DNA of 64,000 nucleotides from Actinophytocola sp044466355. GTDB lineage: Bacteria; Actinomycetota; Actinomycetes; Mycobacteriales; Pseudonocardiaceae. A program made the position numbers and the translations under genes. Below are positions 51,787 through 60,143 of this stretch, piece by piece. Positions within the stretch are counted from its first letter, which is position 1; each line of letters starts with the position of its first letter. Below the pieces are notes generated by a model, which had not been told where the DNA came from, did not search any database, and saw only the letters and a list, made by a program, of their open reading frames with translations. The stretch lies in the NCBI RefSeq assembly GCF_044466355.1, contig NZ_JBITMQ010000002.1:310001-374000 (forward strand). Reading direction: 5' to 3'.

Positions 51787-52464
51787 TCAGTTCTTCGGCG
51801 CCAGTGAGGACAGGGTCATCTCGATGAAGACCTCGCCGAAGTCGGCCAGGCTGCGTTCGCCCTCCGGGTTGTACCAGCGGTGGATCCAGTTGAACATGCC
51901 GATGATGCCCATCACGGCGATCGACGGGTCGATGTCCGAGCGGAACTCGCCCGCGTCGGCCCCCTGTTTGATCACCTGTGCGAGCACGCGGCCGTACCGG
52001 TCGGCGTTCTCCCGGATGTGGTCGGCCTCCGGGCCGGACATCACCTGGTGCACGTTCTCGCTGAGGAAGATGAACAGTTCCGGCAGCTCCGCCATCGTGC
52101 GGACGTACTCGCGCAGCGCGGCGGCCAGGCGTTCCCGCGCCGGGTCGGGCTGGGCCGCGACCTCTTCGAGGCGCGTGCGCATCGTCTCGATCGGGTCGTG
52201 CAGGAGGCCGACCAGCAGCTCCTCCTTCGTCCCGACGTAGTAGTACAGCGTCGCGCGGCGGATGCCCACCTCGGTGGCGACGTCCTCCAGCGTCGACTGG
52301 CCGTAGCCGAGCCGGGCGAACACGCGGCCCGCGCCCGCGAGGATCTCCGCCCAGCGGGCGTCCGACCGGCGGCCGCTCGCCTGGCGGCGCTCCATGCGCC
52401 TGCGAGCGATGTCGCTCGCAGGTTCCGCTGCCTTCGCGGTACGGCGTTGACGTGGCGCGGCCAC
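51787..52464 (-). CDS. TetR-family regulator (KstR2-like C-terminal pattern)
   Basis: A 225-residue regulator. The helix-turn-helix is LEDVATEVGIRRATLYYYVGTKEELLVGLL (residues 59-88). The C-terminal stretch MGIIGMFNWIHRWYNPEGERSLADFGEVF is seen in TetR proteins that sense acyl-CoA esters, such as KstR2. It lies inside the operon it probably controls, 50 bp after the ligase gene and 16 bp before the SDR. Candidate targets are the palindromes at 46405-46422 and 59020-59037. Confidence 0.92.
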   Translation of the reverse strand: MAAPRQRRTAKAAEPASDIARRRMERRQASGRRSDARWAEILAGAGRVFARLGYGQSTLEDVATEVGIRRATLYYYVGTKEELLVGLLHDPIETMRTRLEEVAAQPDPARERLAAALREYVRTMAELPELFIFLSENVHQVMSGPEADHIRENADRYGRVLAQVIKQGADAGEFRSDIDPSIAVMGIIGMFNWIHRWYNPEGERSLADFGEVFIEMTLSSLAPKN

Positions 52465-52514
52465 TCCCGATCGAACCCCCTCGCGGTCCAGACACGATCT
52501 CTGCCGCCCTCACC

Positions 52515-54058
52515 CTAGACCGCACGGAGCGCTCGTTTGAGGACCTTCCCACTGGCGTTGCGCGGCAGTTCCTCGTCGACGTGGAACGTCGCGGGCACCT
52601 TGTACCCCGCGAGCCGGTCCCGGCAGTACGCCCGTACCGCGTCCTCGTCGAGCGACGCCCCCGCCTCCAGGACGACGTGGGCACGCACGACCTCGCCCCA
52701 GTGCTCGTCCGGCACGCCGACCACGGCCACCTCACGAACCCCCGGGTAGCGGCCGAGGACGTCCTCGATCTCCACCGGGTAGATGTTCTCGCCGCCCCGG
52801 ATGATCATGTCCTTCTTGCGCCCGGACAGGTAGAGGTAGCCGTCGGGGTCCCGCCACGCCATGTCCCGCCGCGGAACCAGCCGTCGACCAGGACCTTCGC
52901 GGTCTCCTCCGGCTGGTTCAGGTACCCGGACATGACCGCGTCGGAGCGGGTGACGATCTCGCCGACCTCGCCGTCGCGCACGTCGACCAGGCCGCCGGTC
53001 TCGTCGGGGTCGCACAGGCGCAGGACCACGCCCATGCCGGCCTTGCCGATCGACCCGAGCAGGTGCTCCTGGCCGGCCAGCGCCAGCCGGTGGTCCTCCG
53101 GGGTGAGCACGGTCTGCAACCCCGCCTCGGTGCCCGCGCCGAACATGTTCATGAAGTCGCAGTGGAAGCGGTCCATCGCCCGGCGCAGCAGCGACGGCGA
53201 CATGGGCGCCGCGCCGTAGCCGATCGAGCCGAGCTGGGAGAAGTCGCCCTCGATGACGGCCGGTTCGTGCAGCAGCGTGTCGATCATCGTGGGGACCAGG
53301 AACACGCCGTCCAGCCCACGGTTGGCCATCCAGTGCGCGACGGTCTTCGCGTCGAACGCGGGCAGCACGAGCGACGTGTGTCCACGTGCGACACCGGCGA
53401 GCGTGTAGAGCATGCCGCCGACGTGGAACAGCGGCGCCGCCGAGTAGTGGAACGAGATGTTCGTCATCCGCCGCTCGACGATGCACTGCATGACCATGTG
53501 CTTGGCCATGCGCTGGCTGTGCATGACACCCTTGGGCAGCGCGGTGGTGCCGCTGGTGAACGCGAGGCACACCAGCTCGTCGTCGGCGACGGGCGTGTCG
53601 ATCTCGACGTCGTCGGAGTCGGCGACGAGCCGCTCGTAGGACTCGTCGCCGGAGTCCGAGTCGTAGCTGATCGTCGCGACCATGCCCGGCACGTCGACGG
53701 CGCGCACCATGTCGGTGTACCGGTCGGAGAAGAACAGCACCTTGGCCTCGGCGGTCCGCAGCAGCGTCTGCAGCTCGGGCCTGGCGAGGCGGAAGTTCAG
53801 CGGCACGTACACCGCGCCGAGCTTCATGCAGGCCAGCAGGGTCTCCACGTACTGTGGCGAGTCGGTGGCGAAGAGTGCCACCCGGTCACCCTTCACGACC
53901 CCCATCCGCGCGAGGGCGGAGGCGATGCGGTTGACCCTGCTGTTCACCTGGCGGAACGTGTAGCTGTCGGTGTCGGTGACGAAACAGTCCCTGTCGGGCA
54001 CGGTACTGGCGTTGATCCGGATCCAGTCCGAGATGCGGGAGTTCTGCTGGACCACCAT
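52515..54058 (-). pseudogene. Long-chain acyl-CoA synthetase interrupted by a single-base deletion
   Basis: Two overlapping frames together give a complete adenylate-forming enzyme of about 514 residues. The first frame (54058 to 52866) has the P-loop CLAFTSGTTALPKGVM and runs to LVDGWFRGG; the second continues with DMAWRDPDGYLYLSGRKKDMIIRGGENIYP and ends with the catalytic Lys in RNASGKVLKRALRAV. One G appears to be missing in the GGG run at 52865-52870. Without correction the C-terminal lid domain is lost and the enzyme would be inactive. This may be a sequencing error, since the same kind of deletion recurs in the HEAT gene. It lies within the flavin monooxygenase operon. Confidence 0.85.
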
Positions 54059-54085
54059 TGTCCACTCCGGAGTTGTCGCGAGAGG

Positions 54086-55171
54086 TCAGGACAGCTTCGG
54101 CATTACCTCGGTGCCGATCAGTTCGATGGAGCGCATCACCTTCTCGTGCGGGATGTTGTACGACTGCACGAGCAGGAGCAAGACGTCGACGCCGACCGCT
54201 TCGTAGCGTCGGCACATGGACACGAAATGGTCGGGGTCGCCACAGAGGACGGTCTCGTTGTTCACGAGGTAGTCGAAGTCGAGGTCCGTCAGGTCCATGC
54301 CGCCGAGCAGCTTGCGGGCGTACTCGTAGCTGCCGAGGTTCGTGCCCTCCTGCCACGCGCCGAGTTCGGCGATGGTCTTCAGCGACGTCTGGATGTACCA
54401 CGGGAACGCCTCACGGGAGTCATTGTGGGCCTCCGCCGTGGTCTCCGCGCAGTGGGCCTGCGCGAACGTCGCGATCCGGTTGTTGACGAACTTCCCGACG
54501 GGCTTCACCTGTTCGAGGCCCTCGTGGTACCGGCCGATGCGCTTGGTGAGCGCCTCCGGCGGCACCGCGACCGAGAACGACAGCAGGCCCAGCCCCTTCT
54601 GCCCGATGATCTCGTGGCTGTCCGCGCTGGAGCTGGCGCCCCAGATCGGCGGGTGCGGCGCCTGCATCGGCTTGGGCACGACCCCGCGCGGCGGCAGCTT
54701 GAAGAACTCACCGTCCCAGCTGAACTCCTCCTCGGTCCAGCAGCCGACGATGACGTCCAGGGCCTCCTCCCACATGGGACGCGTGTCCGGCGGGCTGATG
54801 CCGAAGCCCTCGATCTCCAGGCGGGTGCCGGACCGGCCGGTGCCGAACTCCAGGCGTCCCTTGGAGAGAATGTCCACGGTGGCCGCCGCCTCCGCCGCCC
54901 GCACCGGGTGGTTGTACGGGAACGGCAGCAGCCGCACGCCGTGGCCGATGCGGATGTTCTCCGTGCGGGCCGCGATGGCGCCGTAGAACACGCCGGGCGC
55001 GGAGGAGAACGAGTACTCGTCGAGGAAGTGGTGCTCGACGGTCCACACGCTGTGGAACCCGAGCCGGTCGGCCAGCTCGATCTGCTGGAGCGTGTTCTCG
55101 AACGCGTTGTAGGCGCTGTCCGGCCCCCACGGGCGCGGCACGGGCAGCTCGTACATCAGGGCCAGCTTCAC
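54086..55171 (-). CDS. LLM-class flavin-dependent monooxygenase (luciferase-like)
   Basis: A 361-residue bacterial-luciferase-fold protein. WTVEHHFLDEYSFSSAPGVFYGAIAARTENIRIG and VDILSKGRLEFGTGRSGTRLE are the flavin-site motifs of the reduced-FMN-dependent group. A dedicated flavin reductase and RibBA are encoded three and four genes upstream, which supports a two-component monooxygenase; Baeyer-Villiger type oxidation is an inference from the adjacent lactonase. GTG overlaps the lactonase stop (GTGA); GAGGGGG is upstream. Confidence 0.92.
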   Translation of the reverse strand: MKLALMYELPVPRPWGPDSAYNAFENTLQQIELADRLGFHSVWTVEHHFLDEYSFSSAPGVFYGAIAARTENIRIGHGVRLLPFPYNHPVRAAEAAATVDILSKGRLEFGTGRSGTRLEIEGFGISPPDTRPMWEEALDVIVGCWTEEEFSWDGEFFKLPPRGVVPKPMQAPHPPIWGASSSADSHEIIGQKGLGLLSFSVAVPPEALTKRIGRYHEGLEQVKPVGKFVNNRIATFAQAHCAETTAEAHNDSREAFPWYIQTSLKTIAELGAWQEGTNLGSYEYARKLLGGMDLTDLDFDYLVNNETVLCGDPDHFVSMCRRYEAVGVDVLLLLVQSYNIPHEKVMRSIELIGTEVMPKLS

Positions 55172-56127
55172 GACGCCCCCTCGCAGGCTCCGGGGCGCCG
55201 CTCGCGGTCGCCCTGTGTTTGTTGATTCGCTCCGCAAGCTCCGCTCATGGCGGCGGCTCCCGCGATCGATCCGGTGTGGACGGTGCCGGGAGTCAGTCCC
55301 AGGTCGTAGGCGACGAGTTGCCCGATCTGGCCGAACGTGACGTACAGGGAACCGTCCGCACCGACACAGCAGTTGGTGGGCTGTGTGCCCTTGCCGGTCT
55401 CGATGGACTCCTTCAGCTCGCCGTCCACGTAGACGTGGATGGCGTCGCCGATGCTGCCGCACACGTACAGGGTGCCGTCGCCGTCGAACGCGAACCCGTC
55501 CGGCATGCCCGACGGCAGCTTCAGCACCTGCCGCGGCTCGCCGAACTCGCCGCCGTCCACCTCGAACGCGAGCACCTTGCGGGTCAGCGACTGGCTCAGG
55601 TACAGCCGTCCGTCCGGACCGAACGCGACACCGTTGGGCATCGCGGGCACCACGACGTGCCCGAGTTGCGTGCCGTCCGGTCCGATCGCGACGATCCGGC
55701 CCGGGCGGATGTTCCGCAGGTCCTCCCAGTTGGCGCTGTCGGTGACGTACAGCGTGCCGTCCGGGCCGAAGCACAGGTCGTTGGGCCGGTGCGGGGCGTC
55801 GCCGGGCAGCGTGCCGCCGACGGTCGTGACCGTCCCGTCGGGGTCGACGCGCTGCACGCGGCCGTCGAACTCACGCGGGGCGTGCCAGTAGCCGGTGCCC
55901 TCGGCGGAGAGCCCGCCGTTGTTGGCGACGTACACCTCCCCGGAAGCGCCCAGCGCGCTGCCGTTCGGCCCGCCACCGCAGTCACCGAGCACCGTGACGG
56001 CGCCGTCGGCGGCGACCCGGCTGACCGACTCGCCCTTCATCTCGACGACCGCGACCGACCCGTCACCCAGCCAGGTCGGTCCCTCCGGGAAGCGGAGTCC
56101 ACTCGCGACGATCCGTGGCGCGGTCAT
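55168..56127 (-). CDS. SMP-30/gluconolactonase-family lactonase
   Basis: A 319-residue six-bladed beta-propeller. GLRFPEGPTWLGDG carries the metal-binding Glu, RPNDLCFGPDGTLYVTDSA the Asn-Asp ligands, and MPNGVAFGPDGRLYLSQS and MPDGFAFDGDGTLYV the following blade repeats with the catalytic Asp. The family hydrolyses lactones with a divalent metal. It sits between the two LLM monooxygenase genes with overlaps on both sides, so it probably opens the lactone they make. Confidence 0.93.
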   Translation of the reverse strand: MTAPRIVASGLRFPEGPTWLGDGSVAVVEMKGESVSRVAADGAVTVLGDCGGGPNGSALGASGEVYVANNGGLSAEGTGYWHAPREFDGRVQRVDPDGTVTTVGGTLPGDAPHRPNDLCFGPDGTLYVTDSANWEDLRNIRPGRIVAIGPDGTQLGHVVVPAMPNGVAFGPDGRLYLSQSLTRKVLAFEVDGGEFGEPRQVLKLPSGMPDGFAFDGDGTLYVCGSIGDAIHVYVDGELKESIETGKGTQPTNCCVGADGSLYVTFGQIGQLVAYDLGLTPGTVHTGSIAGAAAMSGACGANQQTQGDRERRPGACEGAS

Positions 56128-57230
56128 GCCTGTGCTCCCGCCGCTTCGAGTTCCGCGAAGTCCACCGGCGGGACCTCCTTCAGGCGCGGCATGACCTCGC
56201 CGGCGAACAGCCGCATGTTGGCCTCCGCCATCTCGCGGGACATCCCGGAGAACGAGCAGACCGCGTTGAACCCGTCGTTGCCGACCTTGGAGCGGATGTC
56301 CATGATCCGCTCGTAGCACTGGTCGGGCGTGCCGTAGATCTGCAGCTCGATGAAGTTGTCGACGACCTTGCTGCTGCCCTTGTTCTGGATGTAGGACGCG
56401 AGCTTGCGGTAGTACTCGTAGCCCTGCGTGTTCGCGAAGTGCCGCCCGCCCAGCTCGTAGTGCGACATCACCGACTCGTAGTAGGCGCCGATGTACTCCT
56501 GCGCCATGTCCTTCGCCTTGACCGGGTCCTTGTCGCAGCACACCCAGCCGGTGACCATCGGGGCCGGGGCGTCGGTGCCCTTCAGCTCGCGGAACTGCTC
56601 GCGGTAGGTCCGCATGTCCGACGAGACCTCCTCCCAGTCCTTCTGGGGGTTGATGAGGATGCCGGCGCCGACGTCGGCCATGATCCGCACCGACTCCGGC
56701 GACACCGCGGCCGCGTACAGGCGGTTGCGGAACGACTTCACCGGCGCGGGCCGCAGGTCACGCTTGGGGATCTGGTAGTACTTGCCGTCCGCCTCCAGGA
56801 CCCCGGTTTCCAGCGCCCGCAGCACGATCTCGGCCGACTCGACGAACCGCGCCCGTGACTCGTCCATCGGCACGCGCAGGCCCTCGAACTCGATGCGGCC
56901 GAGACCGCGGCCCATGCCGAAGACGAACCGGCCGCCGGACATCAGGTCGAGCATCGTCACCTGCTCGGCGACCCGGACGGGGTCGTGCCACGGCAGGATC
57001 ACCGCGCCGGACCCCAGCAGGATGTCCTTGGTGCGACCGGCCATGTAGGACAGGAACTGCACCGGGTCGGGGCACATCGTGTAGGAGGTGAAGTGGTGCT
57101 CGACGCCCCACAGCATCTCGAAGCCGAGCGGCTCGGCGAGGTCGCACAGGGCCAGTTCGTCGCGGTAGACGCGCTGGTCGTCGCTCGCGTCGCCGCCGCC
57201 CTGGAAGATCGTGGTGTATCCGACTCGCAT
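56124..57230 (-). CDS. LLM-class flavin-dependent monooxygenase (luciferase-like), second copy
   Basis: A 368-residue luciferase-fold protein with MLWGVEHHFTSYTMCPDPVQFLSYMAGRTKDILLGSG and VTMLDLMSGGRFVFGMGRGLGRIEFEG. It is only distantly similar to the protein encoded at 54086, so the two may form a heteromer like LuxAB or act on different substrates. It follows the flavin reductase gene by 5 bp and overlaps the lactonase gene by 4 bp. Confidence 0.92.
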   Translation of the reverse strand: MRVGYTTIFQGGGDASDDQRVYRDELALCDLAEPLGFEMLWGVEHHFTSYTMCPDPVQFLSYMAGRTKDILLGSGAVILPWHDPVRVAEQVTMLDLMSGGRFVFGMGRGLGRIEFEGLRVPMDESRARFVESAEIVLRALETGVLEADGKYYQIPKRDLRPAPVKSFRNRLYAAAVSPESVRIMADVGAGILINPQKDWEEVSSDMRTYREQFRELKGTDAPAPMVTGWVCCDKDPVKAKDMAQEYIGAYYESVMSHYELGGRHFANTQGYEYYRKLASYIQNKGSSKVVDNFIELQIYGTPDQCYERIMDIRSKVGNDGFNAVCSFSGMSREMAEANMRLFAGEVMPRLKEVPPVDFAELEAAGAQA

Positions 57231-57235
57231 CGGGG

Positions 57236-57751
57236 TCAGACCCTTCGTGTTGTCGTGGGCTGGTCCCCCAGCCGCTGGTAGGTGCCGTGGCAGAAGACCA
57301 GCGGGCGCCCCGCCGATCGCGCCGACAGGTCGTGCACGTCCGCGAGGACGAACCGGTGGTCGCCCGCGTCGGTGACCGCGTTCAGCTCGCAGTCGAACCA
57401 CGCGAGCGCGGTGTCCAGCACCGGGGAGCCCTTCGGCGAGGGGTGCCAGGCGACCCCGTCGAACTTGTTCCCGCCGGACGTCGCGAATGCGCGGCAGGTG
57501 GCCTCGTCGTCCTCCGCGAGGACGTTGACGGTGAAACGCCCGGTCGGCTCGATCCTCGGCCACGTCGTCGACGTGCGGTCGACGAAGAACCCGACGAGCG
57601 GCGGCCGCAGCGACACCGACACGAACGTGCCGACGGCGAGCCCGGCCGGTCCGCTGTCCGTCGCCGCCGCCACGACGGCCACACCCGTGGGCACGTGCCG
57701 CATGACCGACCGGAACCGGTCGGGACTCACGTCTTCCGCCATCGCGGTCAC
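57236..57751 (-). CDS. NAD(P)H:flavin oxidoreductase (HpaC/DIM6 type)
   Basis: A 171-residue flavin reductase domain protein. DRFRSVMRHVPTGVAVVAAA opens the split-barrel, GTFVSVSLRPPLVGFFVDRTSTTWPRIE binds flavin, and AWFDCELNAVTDAGDHRFVLADVHD is the conserved GDH region. It supplies reduced FMN to the LLM monooxygenases encoded directly downstream. GTG overlaps the RibBA stop (GTGA). Confidence 0.95.
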   Translation of the reverse strand: MTAMAEDVSPDRFRSVMRHVPTGVAVVAAATDSGPAGLAVGTFVSVSLRPPLVGFFVDRTSTTWPRIEPTGRFTVNVLAEDDEATCRAFATSGGNKFDGVAWHPSPKGSPVLDTALAWFDCELNAVTDAGDHRFVLADVHDLSARSAGRPLVFCHGTYQRLGDQPTTTRRV

Positions 57752-58962
57752 CACGGCTCCCGTCCGTCGGTGGTCCCGGTCGACGCCAGACCGAGGTCGT
57801 GGCCGAGCCGGACCTGCTTGGTGTGGAGGTAGTGCACGTTCTCCCGGGCCGGGACCGTCCGGAGTGGACGCGCGGTGACCCGCAGCCCGGCCGCGCGCAG
57901 CGCGCGCACCTTGTCCGGGTTGTTGGTCAGCAGCACCACGTCCGTGAGCCCCAGCCGGGTGAGCAACTCCGCGGCGGGCGCGAAGTCGCGGGCGTCGGCC
58001 GGGTGGCCGAGCCGCAGGTTCGCGTCCACGGTGTCCGCACCCCGGTCCTGCAGCGCGTAGGCGCGGAACTTGTCCGCCAAGCCGATCCCCCGGCCCTCGT
58101 GCCCGCGTTCGTAGACCAACACCCCGCGGCCCGCCTCGGCGATCGCCCGCAGACCGGACCGCAGCTGCTCGCCGCAGTCGCACCGCAGGGACTCGAACAG
58201 GTCACCGGTCGCGCATTCGGAGTGCACGCGCACCAGTACCGGGTCCGGTCCGGACAGGTCGCCCAGCGACAGCACCAGGTGCTCCGTGCCGTCGTCCTCG
58301 GTCAGGGTCGCGGTGAACTCGCCGTACGCGGTCGGCAACGGGATGTCCGGCACCTCGCGTTCCCGCTTGCGGGCGGCCGCGATGTCCGCGATCCCGATCA
58401 CCGGCAGGTCGTAGCGGGCGGCGAACTCGGCGACGTCCTCGCCGCGGACCATGCCACCGTCGGGCCGGGTCAGCTCGCAGATCACCATCACCGGCTCGAC
58501 TCCCGCCATGGCGCCGAGGTCGACCGCCGCCTCCGTGTGCCCGGCACGCCCGAGGACACCGTCGGTGTGCGCGCGGAGCGGGAACATGTGGCCCGGGCGG
58601 GAGAAGTCCTCCGGCCGGGCGTTCGGGTCCGCCAGCCTGCGGGCGGTGATCGCGCGGTCACTCGCGCACACCCCGGTGGTCGTGCGGTCGAGGGCGTCCA
58701 CGGTGACGGTGAACGCCGTGCTGTGACGCTCGGTGTTGTCGGCGACCATCAGCGGCAGGTCCAGCGCGTCGGCGCGCTCGGCGGTCATCGGCACGCAGAC
58801 GATCCCGGAGCAGTGTCGCAGCAGGAAGGCCATCTTCTCGGGTGTCATGTGCGCGGCCGGGAGCACGAGGTCCGCCTCGTTCTCCCGGTCGGCCGCGTCC
58901 ACCACGACGACGAACTCGCCACGGGCGACGGCCTCGAGCGCGTCGTGCAACTTGCCAACCAT
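57748..58962 (-). CDS. ribBA: Bifunctional RibBA (DHBP synthase/GTP cyclohydrolase II), accessory copy
   Basis: A 404-residue two-domain riboflavin enzyme. The RibB half (1-200) has VVVVDAADRENEADLVLPA and GHTEAAVDLGAMAGVEPVMVICE; the RibA half (205-404) has HSECATGDLFESLRCDCGEQL, with the zinc cysteines, and ERGHEGRGIGLADKFRAYALQ. No ribD, ribE or ribH is near, so this is a stand-alone copy heading the flavin monooxygenase operon, presumably to raise flavin supply. I saw no FMN riboswitch upstream. Confidence 0.95.
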   Translation of the reverse strand: MVGKLHDALEAVARGEFVVVVDAADRENEADLVLPAAHMTPEKMAFLLRHCSGIVCVPMTAERADALDLPLMVADNTERHSTAFTVTVDALDRTTTGVCASDRAITARRLADPNARPEDFSRPGHMFPLRAHTDGVLGRAGHTEAAVDLGAMAGVEPVMVICELTRPDGGMVRGEDVAEFAARYDLPVIGIADIAAARKREREVPDIPLPTAYGEFTATLTEDDGTEHLVLSLGDLSGPDPVLVRVHSECATGDLFESLRCDCGEQLRSGLRAIAEAGRGVLVYERGHEGRGIGLADKFRAYALQDRGADTVDANLRLGHPADARDFAPAAELLTRLGLTDVVLLTNNPDKVRALRAAGLRVTARPLRTVPARENVHYLHTKQVRLGHDLGLASTGTTDGREPW

Positions 58963-59019
58963 TTCGCGTGACTCCTCGCGTCATCACTCGTGTTGACGAC
59001 GACGGTAGCCGCACGGCAC

Positions 59020-59037
59020 GTCTACGTCAACGTTTGT
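59020..59037. promoter_or_regulatory. Palindrome-like operator between ribBA and the E1 genes
   Basis: GTCTACGTCAACGTTTGT matches the reverse strand of 46405-46422 at 14 of 18 positions, and TTGCCAAA occurs near both sites (46397-46404 and 59045-59052). It lies in the 158-bp divergent promoter and would link both catabolic operons to one regulator. Confidence 0.55.
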
Positions 59038-59120
59038 GTTGACTATTGCCAAAGCCGCTGGTCGGAACCTAGATTGACGACGCGGCGCCCGTTTCAGCCA
59101 AGGACACAGGAGTCCCGCCA

Positions 59121-60143
59121 ATGACCGTCAGCACCGAGTCCGCCGCCCTCCCCGCCGAGTTCGCGGGCACCGAGGGACACGCGCTCGCCATCGAGATGAT
59201 GCGCGGGATGCAGCGCGTCCGGCTGTTCGAGGAAGCCACCATCGCCCTGTTCCACGCGGGCGACCTGCCCGCGATGGTCCACCTCTCGATCGGACAGGAG
59301 GCCGCCGTCGTCGGCGCGTGCCTCGCCACCGAGACATCGGACTACATGACCGGCAACCACCGCTCGCACGGCCACCCGATCGCGAAGGGCGCGCGACTCG
59401 ACGCGCTCATGGCCGAGCTGCTCGGCAAGGCGACCGGCGTGTGCGGCGGCAAGGGCGGCAGCATGCACCTGGCCGACTTCTCCGTCGGCAGCCTCGGCGA
59501 GTCCGGCATCGTCGGCTCTGCCATCCCGGTCGCGACCGGCGCGGGGCTGGCGGCCCAGGTGAAGGGCTCCGGGCAGGTCGCGCTGTGCTTCTTCGGCGAC
59601 GGCGCCGCCAGCGAGGGCGTGCTGCACGAGTCGATGAACATAGCGAGCATCTGGCGGCTGCCGGTCATCTACTTCTGCGAGAACAACGGCTACGCGGTGA
59701 GCGTCACGGCGTCGGAGTCCCTGTCGGTGCCCGACGTGTCGATGCGGGCGGCGGGTTACTCGATGCCGGGTGTCACAGTGGACGGTCAGGACGTGCTGGC
59801 GGTCTACCGGGCGACGCTTTCCGCGGTGCGCCGGGCACGGGACGGGGACGGGCCGTCGCTCGTGGAGGCGAAGACGTACCGGTTCCACGAGCACGCGTAC
59901 GGGTTGACAGTGCCGTCGCCCTACCGCGACCAGTCCGTCGTGGACAGCTGGTTCTCCACGGTGGACCCGGTGACGCTGTTCCACGACCGGCTCGTCGGCT
60001 GGGGCTTCGACGCCACCGAGCTGGCCGCCGTGACGGCGGCCGTGCGGTCCGAAGTGGACGCGGCGGTCGAGTTCGCCAAGGCGTCCCCGTTCCCGCCGCC
60101 GGAGGCGGCCTACACCGACGTGTACTCGGAGGCTTCCGCATGA
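59121..60143 (+). CDS. 2-oxoacid/acetoin dehydrogenase E1 component, alpha subunit
   Basis: A 340-residue thiamine-diphosphate enzyme subunit. The ThDP motif is GDGAASEGVLHESMNIASIWRLPVIYFCENN, and the phosphorylation-loop region is YRFHEHAYGLTVPSPYRD. AGGAG lies 8 nt before the ATG. With the beta subunit it decarboxylates a 2-oxoacid or cleaves an acetoin-like ketone and transfers the acyl unit to a lipoyl group. Divergent from ribBA, so expressed with the monooxygenase operon. Confidence 0.95.
   Translation: MTVSTESAALPAEFAGTEGHALAIEMMRGMQRVRLFEEATIALFHAGDLPAMVHLSIGQEAAVVGACLATETSDYMTGNHRSHGHPIAKGARLDALMAELLGKATGVCGGKGGSMHLADFSVGSLGESGIVGSAIPVATGAGLAAQVKGSGQVALCFFGDGAASEGVLHESMNIASIWRLPVIYFCENNGYAVSVTASESLSVPDVSMRAAGYSMPGVTVDGQDVLAVYRATLSAVRRARDGDGPSLVEAKTYRFHEHAYGLTVPSPYRDQSVVDSWFSTVDPVTLFHDRLVGWGFDATELAAVTAAVRSEVDAAVEFAKASPFPPPEAAYTDVYSEASA

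Noticed and set aside
52515..53570. Separate gene for the C-terminal part of the acyl-CoA synthetase
   Set aside because: The meaningful sequence begins only at the frameshift; upstream the frame is a shadow of the N-terminal part, with no start site of its own.
58963..59120. Possible FMN riboswitch before ribBA
   Set aside because: None of the conserved RFN-element segments could be found in the 158-bp divergent region.
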